Part shown: piece after piece, positions 37,811-46,209 of the stretch | Numbering within the stretch: position 1 is the first letter of the stretch | Layout: each line of letters opens with the position of its first letter | Source of the DNA: VRUE01 sp040879985 | GTDB taxonomy: Bacteria > Actinomycetota > Thermoleophilia > Solirubrobacterales > 70-9 | Length of the DNA stretch: 64,000 bases | Reading direction: 5' to 3' | Assembly (NCBI GenBank): GCA_040879985.1 | Contig: JBBDJH010000014.1 | Coordinates: forward strand, 1-64,000 | Notes under the pieces: generated by a model | Told to the model about the DNA's origin: nothing | Database searches by the model: none | Seen by the model: only the letters and a program-made list of their open reading frames with translations | Translations under genes and position numbers: made by a program

Positions 37811-38734
37811 TCAGACCAGCAGTGAGGCGAGGGCGGCGAGGACGACTATGCCGGTCGACCAGGTGACCGCCTCGGCGGTGATCTCCATGTCGAGGCCGTA
37901 GGCGTGGGCGACGACCATCGAGTTGAGGCCGGTCGGCATCGCCGCCAGCAGCAGGTAGGCGGCCGGCAGGTCGATCAGCGGCGCGGCCAGCAGGAGCAGC
38001 AGGGCCGGCGTGACCGCCAGCCGGCAGAGCAGGGCGACGGCGACCGGGCGGGTCAGCGGCGGCGGCATCGGCAGGCGGCCGCGCTCGGCGTTCTCCGCCA
38101 GGGTCGCGCCGACGGCGAAGAAGCCGAGCGGCAGGATCGCCACGATCAGCGCCTGCGAGATGTCGACCAGGAAGGCCGGCGCCAGCACGTCGGGAGCGAG
38201 CAGGCCGGCGACCGCCGCGTAGAGCGGCGGGTTGCGGGTGAAGAAGGCGCGCACCCGCTCGCCCACTCCCTCGCCGGCCCGGGCGCCGAAGGCGGCGCCG
38301 ACCGCGAAGGCGCCGAGCAGCAGCGAGGGTCCGGTCACCGCGACGTCGTAGAGCACCGCGGTGGAGAGCTCCTCGCGGCCCAGCAGGGCGACGGTCAGCG
38401 GGTATCCGAGGTAGCCGGTGTTGACGCTGAGCACGGCGCAGACGACGGCGCCGGTCCGCGGCCGGGTCAGGCCGAGGACCCGGCTCGCCAGCGCCCATGC
38501 GAGCAGGCCGGCCAGCGAGACGGCGAGCAGCCCCAGCCCCAGGCCGACGCCGTGTTCGAGGTCGACCTCGCTGGCCGCCAGGTTGAAGAAGATCACCGGC
38601 GGCACCAACCCGTAGAGCATCAGCGTCAGCGAGCGCCGCGCCGCCAACGCCGCGGCCCGCGGCCGCCGCCGCTCCGCCGCGACGCCGATCGCCACGGAAA
38701 CGGCGATTGCGATTGCAATTAGTAGGACGCCCAT
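37811..38734 (-). CDS. AEC-family transporter
   Basis: 307 aa, about ten membrane helices, matching the auxin-efflux-carrier/malonate-transporter family. Conserved features: LVPPVIFFNLAASEVD (about 43-58), a central VNTGYLGYPLTVALLG (about 104-119), LPLGFFAVGATLAENA and AAMPTGLNSMVVAHAYGLD (about 265-283). Substrate unknown; the family moves small carboxylates out of or into the cell. It stands alone between the broken vapC and nuoN, 18 bp beyond the nuoN stop, so could be read from the nuo transcript. Confidence 0.87.
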   Translation of the reverse strand: MGVLLIAIAIAVSVAIGVAAERRRPRAAALAARRSLTLMLYGLVPPVIFFNLAASEVDLEHGVGLGLGLLAVSLAGLLAWALASRVLGLTRPRTGAVVCAVLSVNTGYLGYPLTVALLGREELSTAVLYDVAVTGPSLLLGAFAVGAAFGARAGEGVGERVRAFFTRNPPLYAAVAGLLAPDVLAPAFLVDISQALIVAILPLGFFAVGATLAENAERGRLPMPPPLTRPVAVALLCRLAVTPALLLLLAAPLIDLPAAYLLLAAMPTGLNSMVVAHAYGLDMEITAEAVTWSTGIVVLAALASLLV

Positions 38735-38752
38735 CCGCGCCCACCCTAGGGC

Positions 38753-40306
38753 TCAGAACAAGCTTGCGCCGGCCTGCTGGGCGAACTCCACCAACGGCTG
38801 GGGAAGGACCCCGAAGAAGACCGTTGCCGCCGCCGCCAGCAGGGCCGGGACGACGAGGTAGGGGCGGCGCCCGGNNNNNNNNNNNNNNNNNNNNNNNNNN
38901 NNNNNNNNNNNNNNNNNNNNNNNNNNNNNNNNNNNNNNNNNNNNNNNNNNNNNNNNNNNNNNNNNNNNNNNNNNCGGGGCCATCCAGATCGCCGCGACGA
39001 CGCGCAGGTAGTAGGCCAGCGAGATCATCGTGCCGACGGCGATCAGGACGGCGAGCCAGGTGTAGTCGCCCTCGACCAGCGCCTCGATCAGGTAGAGCTT
39101 GCCGATGAAGCCGACCGTCGCCGGCAGCCCGGCCAGGCCGAGCATCGAGATCGTCAGCGGCCAGGCGAGTTGCGGGTGCTCGCGGCCGAGCCCGCGCACG
39201 GCGGCGATGTCGTCGCCGAGCGCGGGCTCGCGCTCGCGCGCGACGATCACGCTGAACGCCGCCAGGTTCATGAACAGGTAGCCGGCGAGGTAGAAGACCA
39301 GGGCGCTGACCCCGGCCTCGCTCGCCACCACCAGGCCGCCGAGGATGTAGCCGGCCTGGGCGACGCCGGAGTAGCCGAGCAGGCGCTTGAGCGAGTCCTG
39401 GCCGAGCGCGCCGACGTTGCCGATCACGATCGACGCCGCCGCCAGCACCGCCAGCGCCGGCTGCCACTCGCCCGCCTCGCCGCTCAGCGCGACGAGGAAG
39501 AAGCGGACGAAGACGGCGAAGGCGACCGCCTTGGTCGCCACCGCCATGAACGACGTGATCGGCGTCGGCGCCCCCTCGTAGACGTCCGGCGTCCACTGGT
39601 GGAAGGGTGCGATCGAGGTCTTGAAGGCGAGGCCGACCGCGACCAGGGCGATCCCGACCAGGACCAATGGGTCGCTGAGCAGGCCGGCCCGCTCGATCCC
39701 GCCGGCGATCGCGGCGAAGTCGGTCGCGCCGGAGCCGCCGTAGAGGAAGGCCATCCCGTAGAGCAGCGTCGCCGAGCCGAGCGAGCCGACGATCAGGTAC
39801 TTGAGCCCCGACTCGAGCGACTTCTCGCGCGCCATGTTGGTCGCGCAGAGGATGTAGAGGGGGATCGAGAGGACCTCGATCGCGATGAAGAAGCTGATCA
39901 GGTTCTGCGCCTGGGTCAGCAGCACCATCCCCAGCACCGAGCCGAGCAGCAGCGCGTGGTACTCGCCCGCGCCGGCCTGCTCGGCGGCCGGCTCGCGGAT
40001 CGAGAGCAGCACGGCGAAGGCGGCGGCGAGGATCGCGATCAGCGAGATCGAGATCGCCAGGTCGTCGAGGCGCAGCGCCCCGGCGACGAGGTCGGTCGGA
40101 TCGTTCCAGTTCCAGATCAGCAGGCCGGCGGTCGTCGCCAGCACCGCCAGCGTCAGCACCGACGTGGTCGAGGTTTGAACCGCTATGCGACCCGAACCTC
40201 GACCACCCCCGAAGACCGCGCTGAGCAGGACGACGACGAGCCCCGCGGTGAGCGCGATGACCGGCGCCAGCGCTGCGTAGTCGATATCGGGGGACAGGAA
40301 GTTCAT
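38753..40306 (-). CDS. nuoN: NADH-quinone oxidoreductase subunit N (gap in sequence)
   Basis: Antiporter-like proton-pumping subunit, about 517 aa including 34 unknown residues. The conserved core is present: lysine helix LKYLIVGSLGSATLLYGMAF, FKTSIAPFHQWTPDVYEGAP (about 229-248), ATKAVAFAVFVRFF and SLKRLLGYSGVAQAGYILGG. The 100-N gap at 38875-38974 interrupts the region after RVVAAIWMAP, and the frame continues correctly on the other side. The start codon overlaps the nuoM stop by 4 bp. Last gene of the nuo operon. Confidence 0.93.
   Translation of the reverse strand: MNFLSPDIDYAALAPVIALTAGLVVVLLSAVFGGGRGSGRIAVQTSTTSVLTLAVLATTAGLLIWNWNDPTDLVAGALRLDDLAISISLIAILAAAFAVLLSIREPAAEQAGAGEYHALLLGSVLGMVLLTQAQNLISFFIAIEVLSIPLYILCATNMAREKSLESGLKYLIVGSLGSATLLYGMAFLYGGSGATDFAAIAGGIERAGLLSDPLVLVGIALVAVGLAFKTSIAPFHQWTPDVYEGAPTPITSFMAVATKAVAFAVFVRFFLVALSGEAGEWQPALAVLAAASIVIGNVGALGQDSLKRLLGYSGVAQAGYILGGLVVASEAGVSALVFYLAGYLFMNLAAFSVIVAREREPALGDDIAAVRGLGREHPQLAWPLTISMLGLAGLPATVGFIGKLYLIEALVEGDYTWLAVLIAVGTMISLAYYLRVVAAIWMAPXXXXXXXXXXXXXXXXXXXXXXXXXXXXXXXXXXGRRPYLVVPALLAAAATVFFGVLPQPLVEFAQQAGASLF
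38875..38974. other. Assembly gap of 100 N in nuoN
   Basis: Exactly 100 undetermined bases. The nuoN frame is the same on both sides, so the true length may differ from 100 only by a multiple of three. Confidence 0.98.
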
Positions 40307-41823
40307 CGCCCGCCTCGCACCGGGCCGCTGCCCGCCGCGAGCCTCGCCTCGGCGGCCGGCGGCTGAACCGCGCCGACCGCCTCGTTCACCGACCTGTCGA
40401 TCCGCTCGAGGATCAGCTGCGGGTAGAGGGCGAGGGCGACGATGCAGGCGACCAGGGGCGCCAGCACAAGCCCGTCGCGGAGCCCGATCTCGCGCGATTC
40501 GACCCCGGCGGGGAGCCGGTTGTGCATCGTCCGCTGGTAGAGGCGCAGGGCGTAGAAGGCCGCCATCGCGACCCCCGAGATCGCCACGACCGCGAAGACG
40601 ATCTTCGTCTGGAAGAGGCCGTTGAGGATGTAGAACTCGCCGATGAAGTTGGCCGAGCCGGGCATCGCCAGGGTCGCCAGGGTGACGATCAGGAAGAGCG
40701 CCGCCAGCACCGGGGCGCGCATCGCCATGCCGCCCATCTCACGCAGGTCCTCGCTGCCGCTGCGCTCGGCGAGCAGCGCGACGATCACGAACAGCGGCGC
40801 CACCACGAGGCCGTGGTTGACCATCTGCAGCACCGCGCCGTCGGCCGCATCGGCGCGCAGGGCGAAGATCCCGGCGGTGATGAAGCCGAGCTGGGCGACC
40901 GAGGAGTAGCCGCCGATCAGGCGCACGTTGGTCTGCGTGAAGGCCATCGCGGAGCCGTAGAGGATCGAGGCCAGGGCGATCGCCAGGACGACCTCCTGGA
41001 ACTGGATCGTCGCGTCGGGGAAGAGCGGCAGGACGACGCGCAGGAAGCCGTAGGCGCCGACCTTGGCGAGCACGCCGGAGAAGATCGCCAGCACCGCCAG
41101 CGGCGCCGCCCGGTAGGCGTCGGGCATCCAGCCGTGCAGCAGGAAGGCCGGCATCTTGACCAGGAAGGCGGCGGCGAAGAACCAGAAGATCCAGCGCTGG
41201 CTGCCGGCGCCGATCGGGTCCTCGGCCAGGGCGGCGATCGAGAAGGTCAGCTCGCCGCCGTCGGCGGCGATGACCGCGGTGGCGATCGCCGCGACAAGCA
41301 TCAGCAGCGAGCCGATCAGCGTGTAGACGATCATCTTCTGGGTCGCCGCGGCGGCGGTCGGGCCGCCCTCGCGGTCGCTCCCCCAGGCGCCGAAGAGGAA
41401 GTAGAACGGGACCAGCATCAGGTCAAAGAAGAGGACGAAGAGCAGCAGGTCCTGGGCGACGAAGGCGCCCAGCGTCGCGGTCTCGCCGATCAGCAGCATC
41501 AGGAAGAAGAGCCGCGGCCGCTGCTGCTCGCGCAGCGCCGCGAAGGCGGTCCCGCCCAGCCAGACGATCGCGGTCAGCAGGACCAGGAAGACGTTGAGGC
41601 CGTCGATGCCGAGGCTGTACTCGACGCCGAGGCCGGGGATCCACTCGACCGCGACGGCGTTCTGCAGGCCGGCGGCGCCGGAGTCGAACCCGGCCAGCAG
41701 GGCGATCGCGACGCCCAGCGTCACCGCCGCGCCCAGCGTCGCCCACCAGCCGGCCAGCCGCCTGGGCAGGAAGAGGCCGAGCAGGCCGAAGGCGAGTGGG
41801 GCCCAGAGCAGCGCGTTGATCAC
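40303..41823 (-). CDS. nuoM: NADH-quinone oxidoreductase subunit M
   Basis: 506 aa proton-translocating subunit with about 14 helices. Recognisable: EYSLGIDGLNVFLVLLTAIV (about 70-90), FDLMLVPFYFLFGAWG with the conserved glutamate region, KMPAFLLHGWMPDAYRAAP (about 220-238), and YSSVAQLGFITAGIFAL. GTG at 41823 overlaps the nuoL stop (GTGA) and is followed by INALLWAPLAFGLLG, the normal N-terminus. Stop overlaps the nuoN start (ATGA). Works with NuoL and NuoN in pumping protons during NADH oxidation. Confidence 0.95.
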   Translation of the reverse strand: MINALLWAPLAFGLLGLFLPRRLAGWWATLGAAVTLGVAIALLAGFDSGAAGLQNAVAVEWIPGLGVEYSLGIDGLNVFLVLLTAIVWLGGTAFAALREQQRPRLFFLMLLIGETATLGAFVAQDLLLFVLFFDLMLVPFYFLFGAWGSDREGGPTAAAATQKMIVYTLIGSLLMLVAAIATAVIAADGGELTFSIAALAEDPIGAGSQRWIFWFFAAAFLVKMPAFLLHGWMPDAYRAAPLAVLAIFSGVLAKVGAYGFLRVVLPLFPDATIQFQEVVLAIALASILYGSAMAFTQTNVRLIGGYSSVAQLGFITAGIFALRADAADGAVLQMVNHGLVVAPLFVIVALLAERSGSEDLREMGGMAMRAPVLAALFLIVTLATLAMPGSANFIGEFYILNGLFQTKIVFAVVAISGVAMAAFYALRLYQRTMHNRLPAGVESREIGLRDGLVLAPLVACIVALALYPQLILERIDRSVNEAVGAVQPPAAEARLAAGSGPVRGGR

Positions 41824-43829
41824 GATGCGCTCAACAGGAAGTAGAGGGCGAGCGCGGCGACGCCGGCGACCAGCAGCAGCGCGTAGCTGCGCACGAAGCC
41901 GCTCTGCACGACGCGGACGAGGCCGCCGGCGCCGCTCACCGTGTCCCTGGCGCCGTTGACGATCCCGTCGACGACGAGGCGCTCGAAGGTCGCGTCGGCG
42001 AAGCGGCCGATCGCCAGCGCCGGCCGTACGACCAGCAGGCCGATCGCCTCGTCGAAGTACCACTTGTTGAGGCAGAGCAGGTAGACCGGCCGCAGGCGGG
42101 CGCGGAACAGGCCCGGCAGCTCCGGCCGCGCCACCCAGAGCAGCCAGGCGAGGCCGATGCCGGCCAGCGAGATCACGCCGCCGATCGCCAGGCCGCGCCA
42201 CTCGTGCGCGACCGAGGGGTGGATCGCGGCCAGCGGCGAGTCGTGGAAGGCCGGCTCGAGGAAGCCGAAGAGGACGTTGGTGACGCCGGGCACCTGGACC
42301 AGGCCGGCGAAGAGGGCGCCGCAGGCGAGCACGGCCATCGCCACGGCCATCGGCTTCGACTGCTCGGCGATGTGGTGTTCGGCGCCGGGGAAGCCGACCT
42401 CGGTGTCCTCGCTCTCTTCGGTCGCCGGGTTGATCGGCGGGCCGTGGTACAGCTCACCCGTGTCGATCAGGTGCTGGGCCTCCTCGCAGGGCCGCCCGGG
42501 CAGCACGCGGAAGATCAGCCGGAACGTGTAGAGCACGGTCAGCAGGGCGCCGACGTAGCCGCCGATCGCCATCCAGAAGTACATCCCGCCGCGCGCCTCG
42601 GCGAAGGCGAGGATCGAGTCCTTGGAGAAGAAGCCCGAGGTGAGCGGGAAGGCGGCCAGCGCCAGGCCGCCGATCACGAACATGATCGAGGTGAAGCGCA
42701 TCGCCTTCCAGAAGCCGCTCATCCGGTCGATGTCCTGGCGGTTGGCCATCGCCGCGATCAGCGAGCCGGCGGTCATGAAGAGCAGCGCCTTGAAGAAGGC
42801 GTGGGTCATCAGGTGGAAGAGCCCGGCCGAGTAGGCGCCGATCGAGACGCCCATGATCATGTAGCCGATCTGGCTCATCGTCGAGTAGGCGATCGCCCGC
42901 TTCAGGTCGGTCATCGCGATCGCGATCGTGCCGGCGACGAGCAGCGTCGCGAGGCCGGCGAAGGCGGCGATGTCGGCTGCCGTCGGGGCGAGGTAGAAGA
43001 GCGTGTTGGTGCGGGCGATCAGGTAGACGCCGGCGGTCACCATCGTCGCCGCGTGGATCAGCGAGGAGACCGGCGTCGGGCCCTCCATCGCGTCGGGCAG
43101 CCAGGTGTGGAAGGGGATCTGCGCCGACTTGGCGAAGGCGCCGACCAGCAGCAGCAGGCAGATCGCGGTGATCGTCCACTCGCCCTGGGCGAAGACCTCC
43201 GGCGCCCTGGCGAAGACCGTCTCGTAGTCGAAGCTGCCCAGCTCGCGGACGATCAGGAAGGCGGCGAGGACGAGGCCGATGTCGCCGACGACGTTGATCA
43301 CGAAGGCCTTCATCCCGGCCCCGGTCGCGGTTGTGCGCCGGTACCAGAAGCTGATCAGCGCGTAGGAGGCGAAGCCGACGAAGGCCCAGCCGACGATCAG
43401 CAGCACGAAGTTGCCGGCGAGGACCAGCAGCAGCATCGAGAAGACGAAGAAGTTGAGGTAGCTGAAGAAGCGGTGGTAGCCCTCGTCGGAGCGCATGTAG
43501 CCGAACGAGTAGAGGTGGATCAGGGTCGAGACCCCGGTGACGACGAGGATCATGAAGACGGAGAGCTGGTCGACGTAGATGCCGAGGTCGATGTCGAGCC
43601 CGCCGGCGCTGGCGTAGGTCCACAGCGAGGAGGCGTGGCGGCGGCTCTCGGGCTCGTCGCCGAGCAGCGCGATCAGGGCGGCGACGGCGCAGGCGAAGGC
43701 GAGCCCGACCGCGGCGGTGCCGACGATCCCCGCGACCCGCGCCGGGATCGCCCGGAAGCCGAGCGCGATCGAGATCGAGCCGAGCAGCGGCAGCAGCAGG
43801 ACCAGCCAGGCCCAGGTCGTCGCGCTCAC
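41820..43829 (-). CDS. nuoL: NADH-quinone oxidoreductase subunit L
   Basis: 669 aa, the largest antiporter-like subunit, with the long C-terminal lateral helix. Conserved stretches: LGIYVDQLSVFMILVVTGVS (about 80-100), KSAQIPFHTWLPDAMEGPTP (about 233-252), SLIHAATMVTAGVYLIAR, DLKRAIAYSTMSQIGYM and HLMTHAFFKALLFM. GTG 43829 (MSATTWAWLVLLLPL) was chosen because a longer frame would add 14 hydrophilic residues. It begins 16 bp after the nuoK stop, the only non-overlapping junction between nuoE and nuoN. Confidence 0.95.
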   Translation of the reverse strand: MSATTWAWLVLLLPLLGSISIALGFRAIPARVAGIVGTAAVGLAFACAVAALIALLGDEPESRRHASSLWTYASAGGLDIDLGIYVDQLSVFMILVVTGVSTLIHLYSFGYMRSDEGYHRFFSYLNFFVFSMLLLVLAGNFVLLIVGWAFVGFASYALISFWYRRTTATGAGMKAFVINVVGDIGLVLAAFLIVRELGSFDYETVFARAPEVFAQGEWTITAICLLLLVGAFAKSAQIPFHTWLPDAMEGPTPVSSLIHAATMVTAGVYLIARTNTLFYLAPTAADIAAFAGLATLLVAGTIAIAMTDLKRAIAYSTMSQIGYMIMGVSIGAYSAGLFHLMTHAFFKALLFMTAGSLIAAMANRQDIDRMSGFWKAMRFTSIMFVIGGLALAAFPLTSGFFSKDSILAFAEARGGMYFWMAIGGYVGALLTVLYTFRLIFRVLPGRPCEEAQHLIDTGELYHGPPINPATEESEDTEVGFPGAEHHIAEQSKPMAVAMAVLACGALFAGLVQVPGVTNVLFGFLEPAFHDSPLAAIHPSVAHEWRGLAIGGVISLAGIGLAWLLWVARPELPGLFRARLRPVYLLCLNKWYFDEAIGLLVVRPALAIGRFADATFERLVVDGIVNGARDTVSGAGGLVRVVQSGFVRSYALLLVAGVAALALYFLLSAS

Positions 43830-43845
43830 GCTGTCCTCCCGGCGC

Positions 43846-44145
43846 TCATCCGCGCAGCTCCCGCAGCTCATCGACGTCGAGCGGCAGCCGGCGGCGGAAG
43901 AGGGCGACGATCAGGCCCAGCCCGATCACGACCTCGCAGGCGGCGACGACCATCACGACCAGGGCGAAGATCTGACCCTCCTCGTTGCCGACCATGCGGC
44001 TGAAGGCGATCAGCGCGAGGTTGCCGGCGTTGAGCATCAGCTCGAGGCAGAGCAGGATCACGATCGGGCTGCGGCGCAGCAGGATCCCCGTCGCGCCGAT
44101 CGCGAAGAGCAGCGAGGAGAGGACGATGTACCACTCGATGCTCAT
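43846..44145 (-). CDS. nuoK: NADH-quinone oxidoreductase subunit K
   Basis: 99 aa with three membrane helices: YIVLSSLLFAIGATGILLR, IVILLCLELMLNAGNLALIA with the conserved Glu in the middle of helix 2 (part of the proton path), and IFALVVMVVAACEVVIGLGL with the second conserved Glu. Standard length. Start ATG 44145 overlaps the nuoJ stop by 4 bp. Confidence 0.95.
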   Translation of the reverse strand: MSIEWYIVLSSLLFAIGATGILLRRSPIVILLCLELMLNAGNLALIAFSRMVGNEEGQIFALVVMVVAACEVVIGLGLIVALFRRRLPLDVDELRELRG

Positions 44146-44672
44146 GTGACGTCTCCTCCGACGGTGGTCTCGCTTCGGCGGCCGGCGAGTACTACAGCGC
44201 CCACAGCGGCAAGGAGGAGCAGGATGGAGGAGGCCTCGAAGGGTACGAGGAACTTCTCGAGCAGGAGGGTGCCGATCTCGGCGGGGTCTCCGAAGCCGGG
44301 CTCGACGTCGGGACCGTCCGTGCCCAGCGCCAGCAGGGAGGAGGCGAGGACGGCGATCGCGAGCTCGATGAAGATCGCCGCGCCGAGCAGCAGAGCGAGG
44401 AAGCGCTGGCCCGGGATCGGCTCCCAGGCCGACTCGCCGGTGCCGCCTATGTAGGCGACGACGAAGACGTAGAGGACCATTACCGCGCCGGCGTAGACGA
44501 CCACCTGGGCCGCGGCGAGGAAGGCCGCGCTGAGCAGCAGGAAGAGCACGGCGAGCGAGAAGAGGTGGACGATCAGCGCCAGCACCCCGTAGAAGGGGTT
44601 GCGCAGGGCGATCACCCCGACGGCCCCGCCGAGCGTGCCCAGCGCCGCGCCGAAGAACAGCACCTCTTCCAT
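44142..44672 (-). CDS. nuoJ: NADH-quinone oxidoreductase subunit J
   Basis: 176 aa, five membrane helices. The family motif AAQVVVYAGAVMVLYVFVVA (about 54-73) with its pi-bulge tyrosine/valine region is clear; the N-terminal GAVGVIALRNPFYGVLALIV is typical. The start ATG 44672 overlaps the nuoI stop by one base (TGATG). The C-terminus ends RRSETTVGGDVT. Together with NuoK and NuoA it forms the membrane part next to the quinone site. Confidence 0.94.
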   Translation of the reverse strand: MEEVLFFGAALGTLGGAVGVIALRNPFYGVLALIVHLFSLAVLFLLLSAAFLAAAQVVVYAGAVMVLYVFVVAYIGGTGESAWEPIPGQRFLALLLGAAIFIELAIAVLASSLLALGTDGPDVEPGFGDPAEIGTLLLEKFLVPFEASSILLLLAAVGAVVLAGRRSETTVGGDVT

Positions 44673-45214
44673 CACTCGCCCTCCGCCCGCAGCGGCGTGC
44701 GGTCGAGCGGCTCGGCGAGCAGCATCTCCTTGGTGAAGATCAGGTTCTCGCGGTCGTAGTCGGCCATCTCGTAGTCGTGGCCCATCGTGATCGCGTCGAA
44801 CGGGCAGGCGATCTCGCAGTAGCCGCAGAAGATGCAGCGCGAGAGGTTGATCTCGTAGACGGCCGCGTAGCGCTCGCCGGCCGAGACGCGCTCGCCGGGG
44901 ATGTTCTCGGCGGCGACGACGCGGATGCAGTCGGCCGGGCAGGCGGCGGCGCAGAGCGAGCAGCCGACGCACTTCTCGAGTTCGCTGTCCTCGAACTTGT
45001 GCAGTTTGTGGCGGCCGCGGAAGCGCGGGTAGACCGGCGTCTTCTCCTCCGGGTACTGGATCGTCAGCGGCCCCTCGACGAGGCGCGCCATCGTCGTCTT
45101 CAGCCCGCGCAGGGTCTCGCCGAAGGCGCGGTAGGCGCCGCCGAGCCCGCCCGGGTCCGGCCCGCGCTGGACCTCGACCACGTCCTCGTCCTTCAGGTAG
45201 GGGAACTCGGTCAC
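44672..45214 (-). CDS. nuoI: NADH-quinone oxidoreductase subunit I
   Basis: 180 aa, carrying the two [4Fe-4S] clusters N6a and N6b: CVGCSLCAAACP (about 84-95) and CIFCGYCEIACP (about 128-139). An N-terminal amphipathic part (FGETLRGLKTTMARLVEGPL) contacts the membrane. GTG 45214 overlaps the nuoH stop by 4 bp and gives MTEFPYLKDED. Electron relay from NuoG to NuoB at the base of the hydrophilic arm. Confidence 0.95.
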   Translation of the reverse strand: MTEFPYLKDEDVVEVQRGPDPGGLGGAYRAFGETLRGLKTTMARLVEGPLTIQYPEEKTPVYPRFRGRHKLHKFEDSELEKCVGCSLCAAACPADCIRVVAAENIPGERVSAGERYAAVYEINLSRCIFCGYCEIACPFDAITMGHDYEMADYDRENLIFTKEMLLAEPLDRTPLRAEGE

Positions 45215-46209
45215 GTCACCACCACCAGCACCGCGGTGACGAGGATGTTCAGCGTCGCAAGCGGCAGCAGCACCTTCCAGCCGAGGCTCATCAGCTGGTC
45301 GTAGCGCAGCCGCGGCAGCGTCGCCCGCACCCAGATGAAGACCAGCACCAGGCAGAGCATCTTGGCGAGCATCCAGATCGGGTCGAGGAAGCTCGGGCCG
45401 GGGCCCATCCAGCCGCCGAGGAAGATCGCCGCGGCGATCCCGGAGACGACGAGGATCTCCATGTACTCGACCAGCAGGAAGCTGCCGAAGCGCATTCCGC
45501 CGTACTCGGTCTGGTAGCCCTGGACCAGTTCGGCGTCGGCCTCGGGCATGTCGAACGGGGTGCGGTTGGTCTCGGCGAAGCCGGCGACGATGAAGATCAG
45601 GAAGCCGACGGCCTGCGGCACGACGAACCAGACGGCGCCCTGGGCGTGGACGATGTCGACCAGCGAGAGCGAGCCGGCCATCATCACCGCGCCGAGCAGC
45701 GCCAGGCCCATCGCCACCTCGTAGGAGATCAGCTGCCCGGCGCCGCGCATCGCCCCCAGCAGGCTGTATTTGGAGCCCGAGGCCCAGCCGCCCAGCAGCA
45801 CCCCGTAGAAGGCGATCGAGCCGACGGCGAAGAAGTAGAGGACGCCGATCGGCACGTCGATCCCGTAGAGGCCGACGCCGCCCTGGACGTCGCCCCAGGG
45901 GATGATCGCGAGGGCGAGGACGCCGGAGAGGACGGGCAGCAGCGGCCCCAGCACGAACAGGGTCGGGACCGCGTTGGCCGGCCGGAAGGCCTCCTTGCCG
46001 AGCAGCTTGCCGACGTCGGCGAGCGGCTGCAGGATGCCGAAGGGGCCGACCCGGTTGGGCCCGTAGCGGTGCTGGAAGCGGCCGATCAGCTTGCGCTCGA
46101 GCACCGTCATCAGCGGCAGGATCGCGAAGATCACGCCGAAGATCACCAGCGACTTGACGACCATGATCCAGGTCGCTTCGACGAACTGCGTGTCGGCGAT
46201 CGGCAGCAT
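45211..46209 (-). CDS. nuoH: NADH-quinone oxidoreductase subunit H
   Basis: 332 aa, eight to nine helices. Quinone-chamber signature segments: RKLIGRFQHRYGPNRVGPFG (about 40-59), LADVGKLLGKEAFRPANAVP, and the loop FAETNRTPFDMPEADAELVQ GYQTEYGGMRFG (written with a break; about 200-231). C-terminal WVRATLPRLRYDQLMSLGWK. ATG 46209 overlaps the nuoG stop by one base. Couples quinone reduction to the pumping subunits. Confidence 0.95.
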   Translation of the reverse strand: MLPIADTQFVEATWIMVVKSLVIFGVIFAILPLMTVLERKLIGRFQHRYGPNRVGPFGILQPLADVGKLLGKEAFRPANAVPTLFVLGPLLPVLSGVLALAIIPWGDVQGGVGLYGIDVPIGVLYFFAVGSIAFYGVLLGGWASGSKYSLLGAMRGAGQLISYEVAMGLALLGAVMMAGSLSLVDIVHAQGAVWFVVPQAVGFLIFIVAGFAETNRTPFDMPEADAELVQGYQTEYGGMRFGSFLLVEYMEILVVSGIAAAIFLGGWMGPGPSFLDPIWMLAKMLCLVLVFIWVRATLPRLRYDQLMSLGWKVLLPLATLNILVTAVLVVVT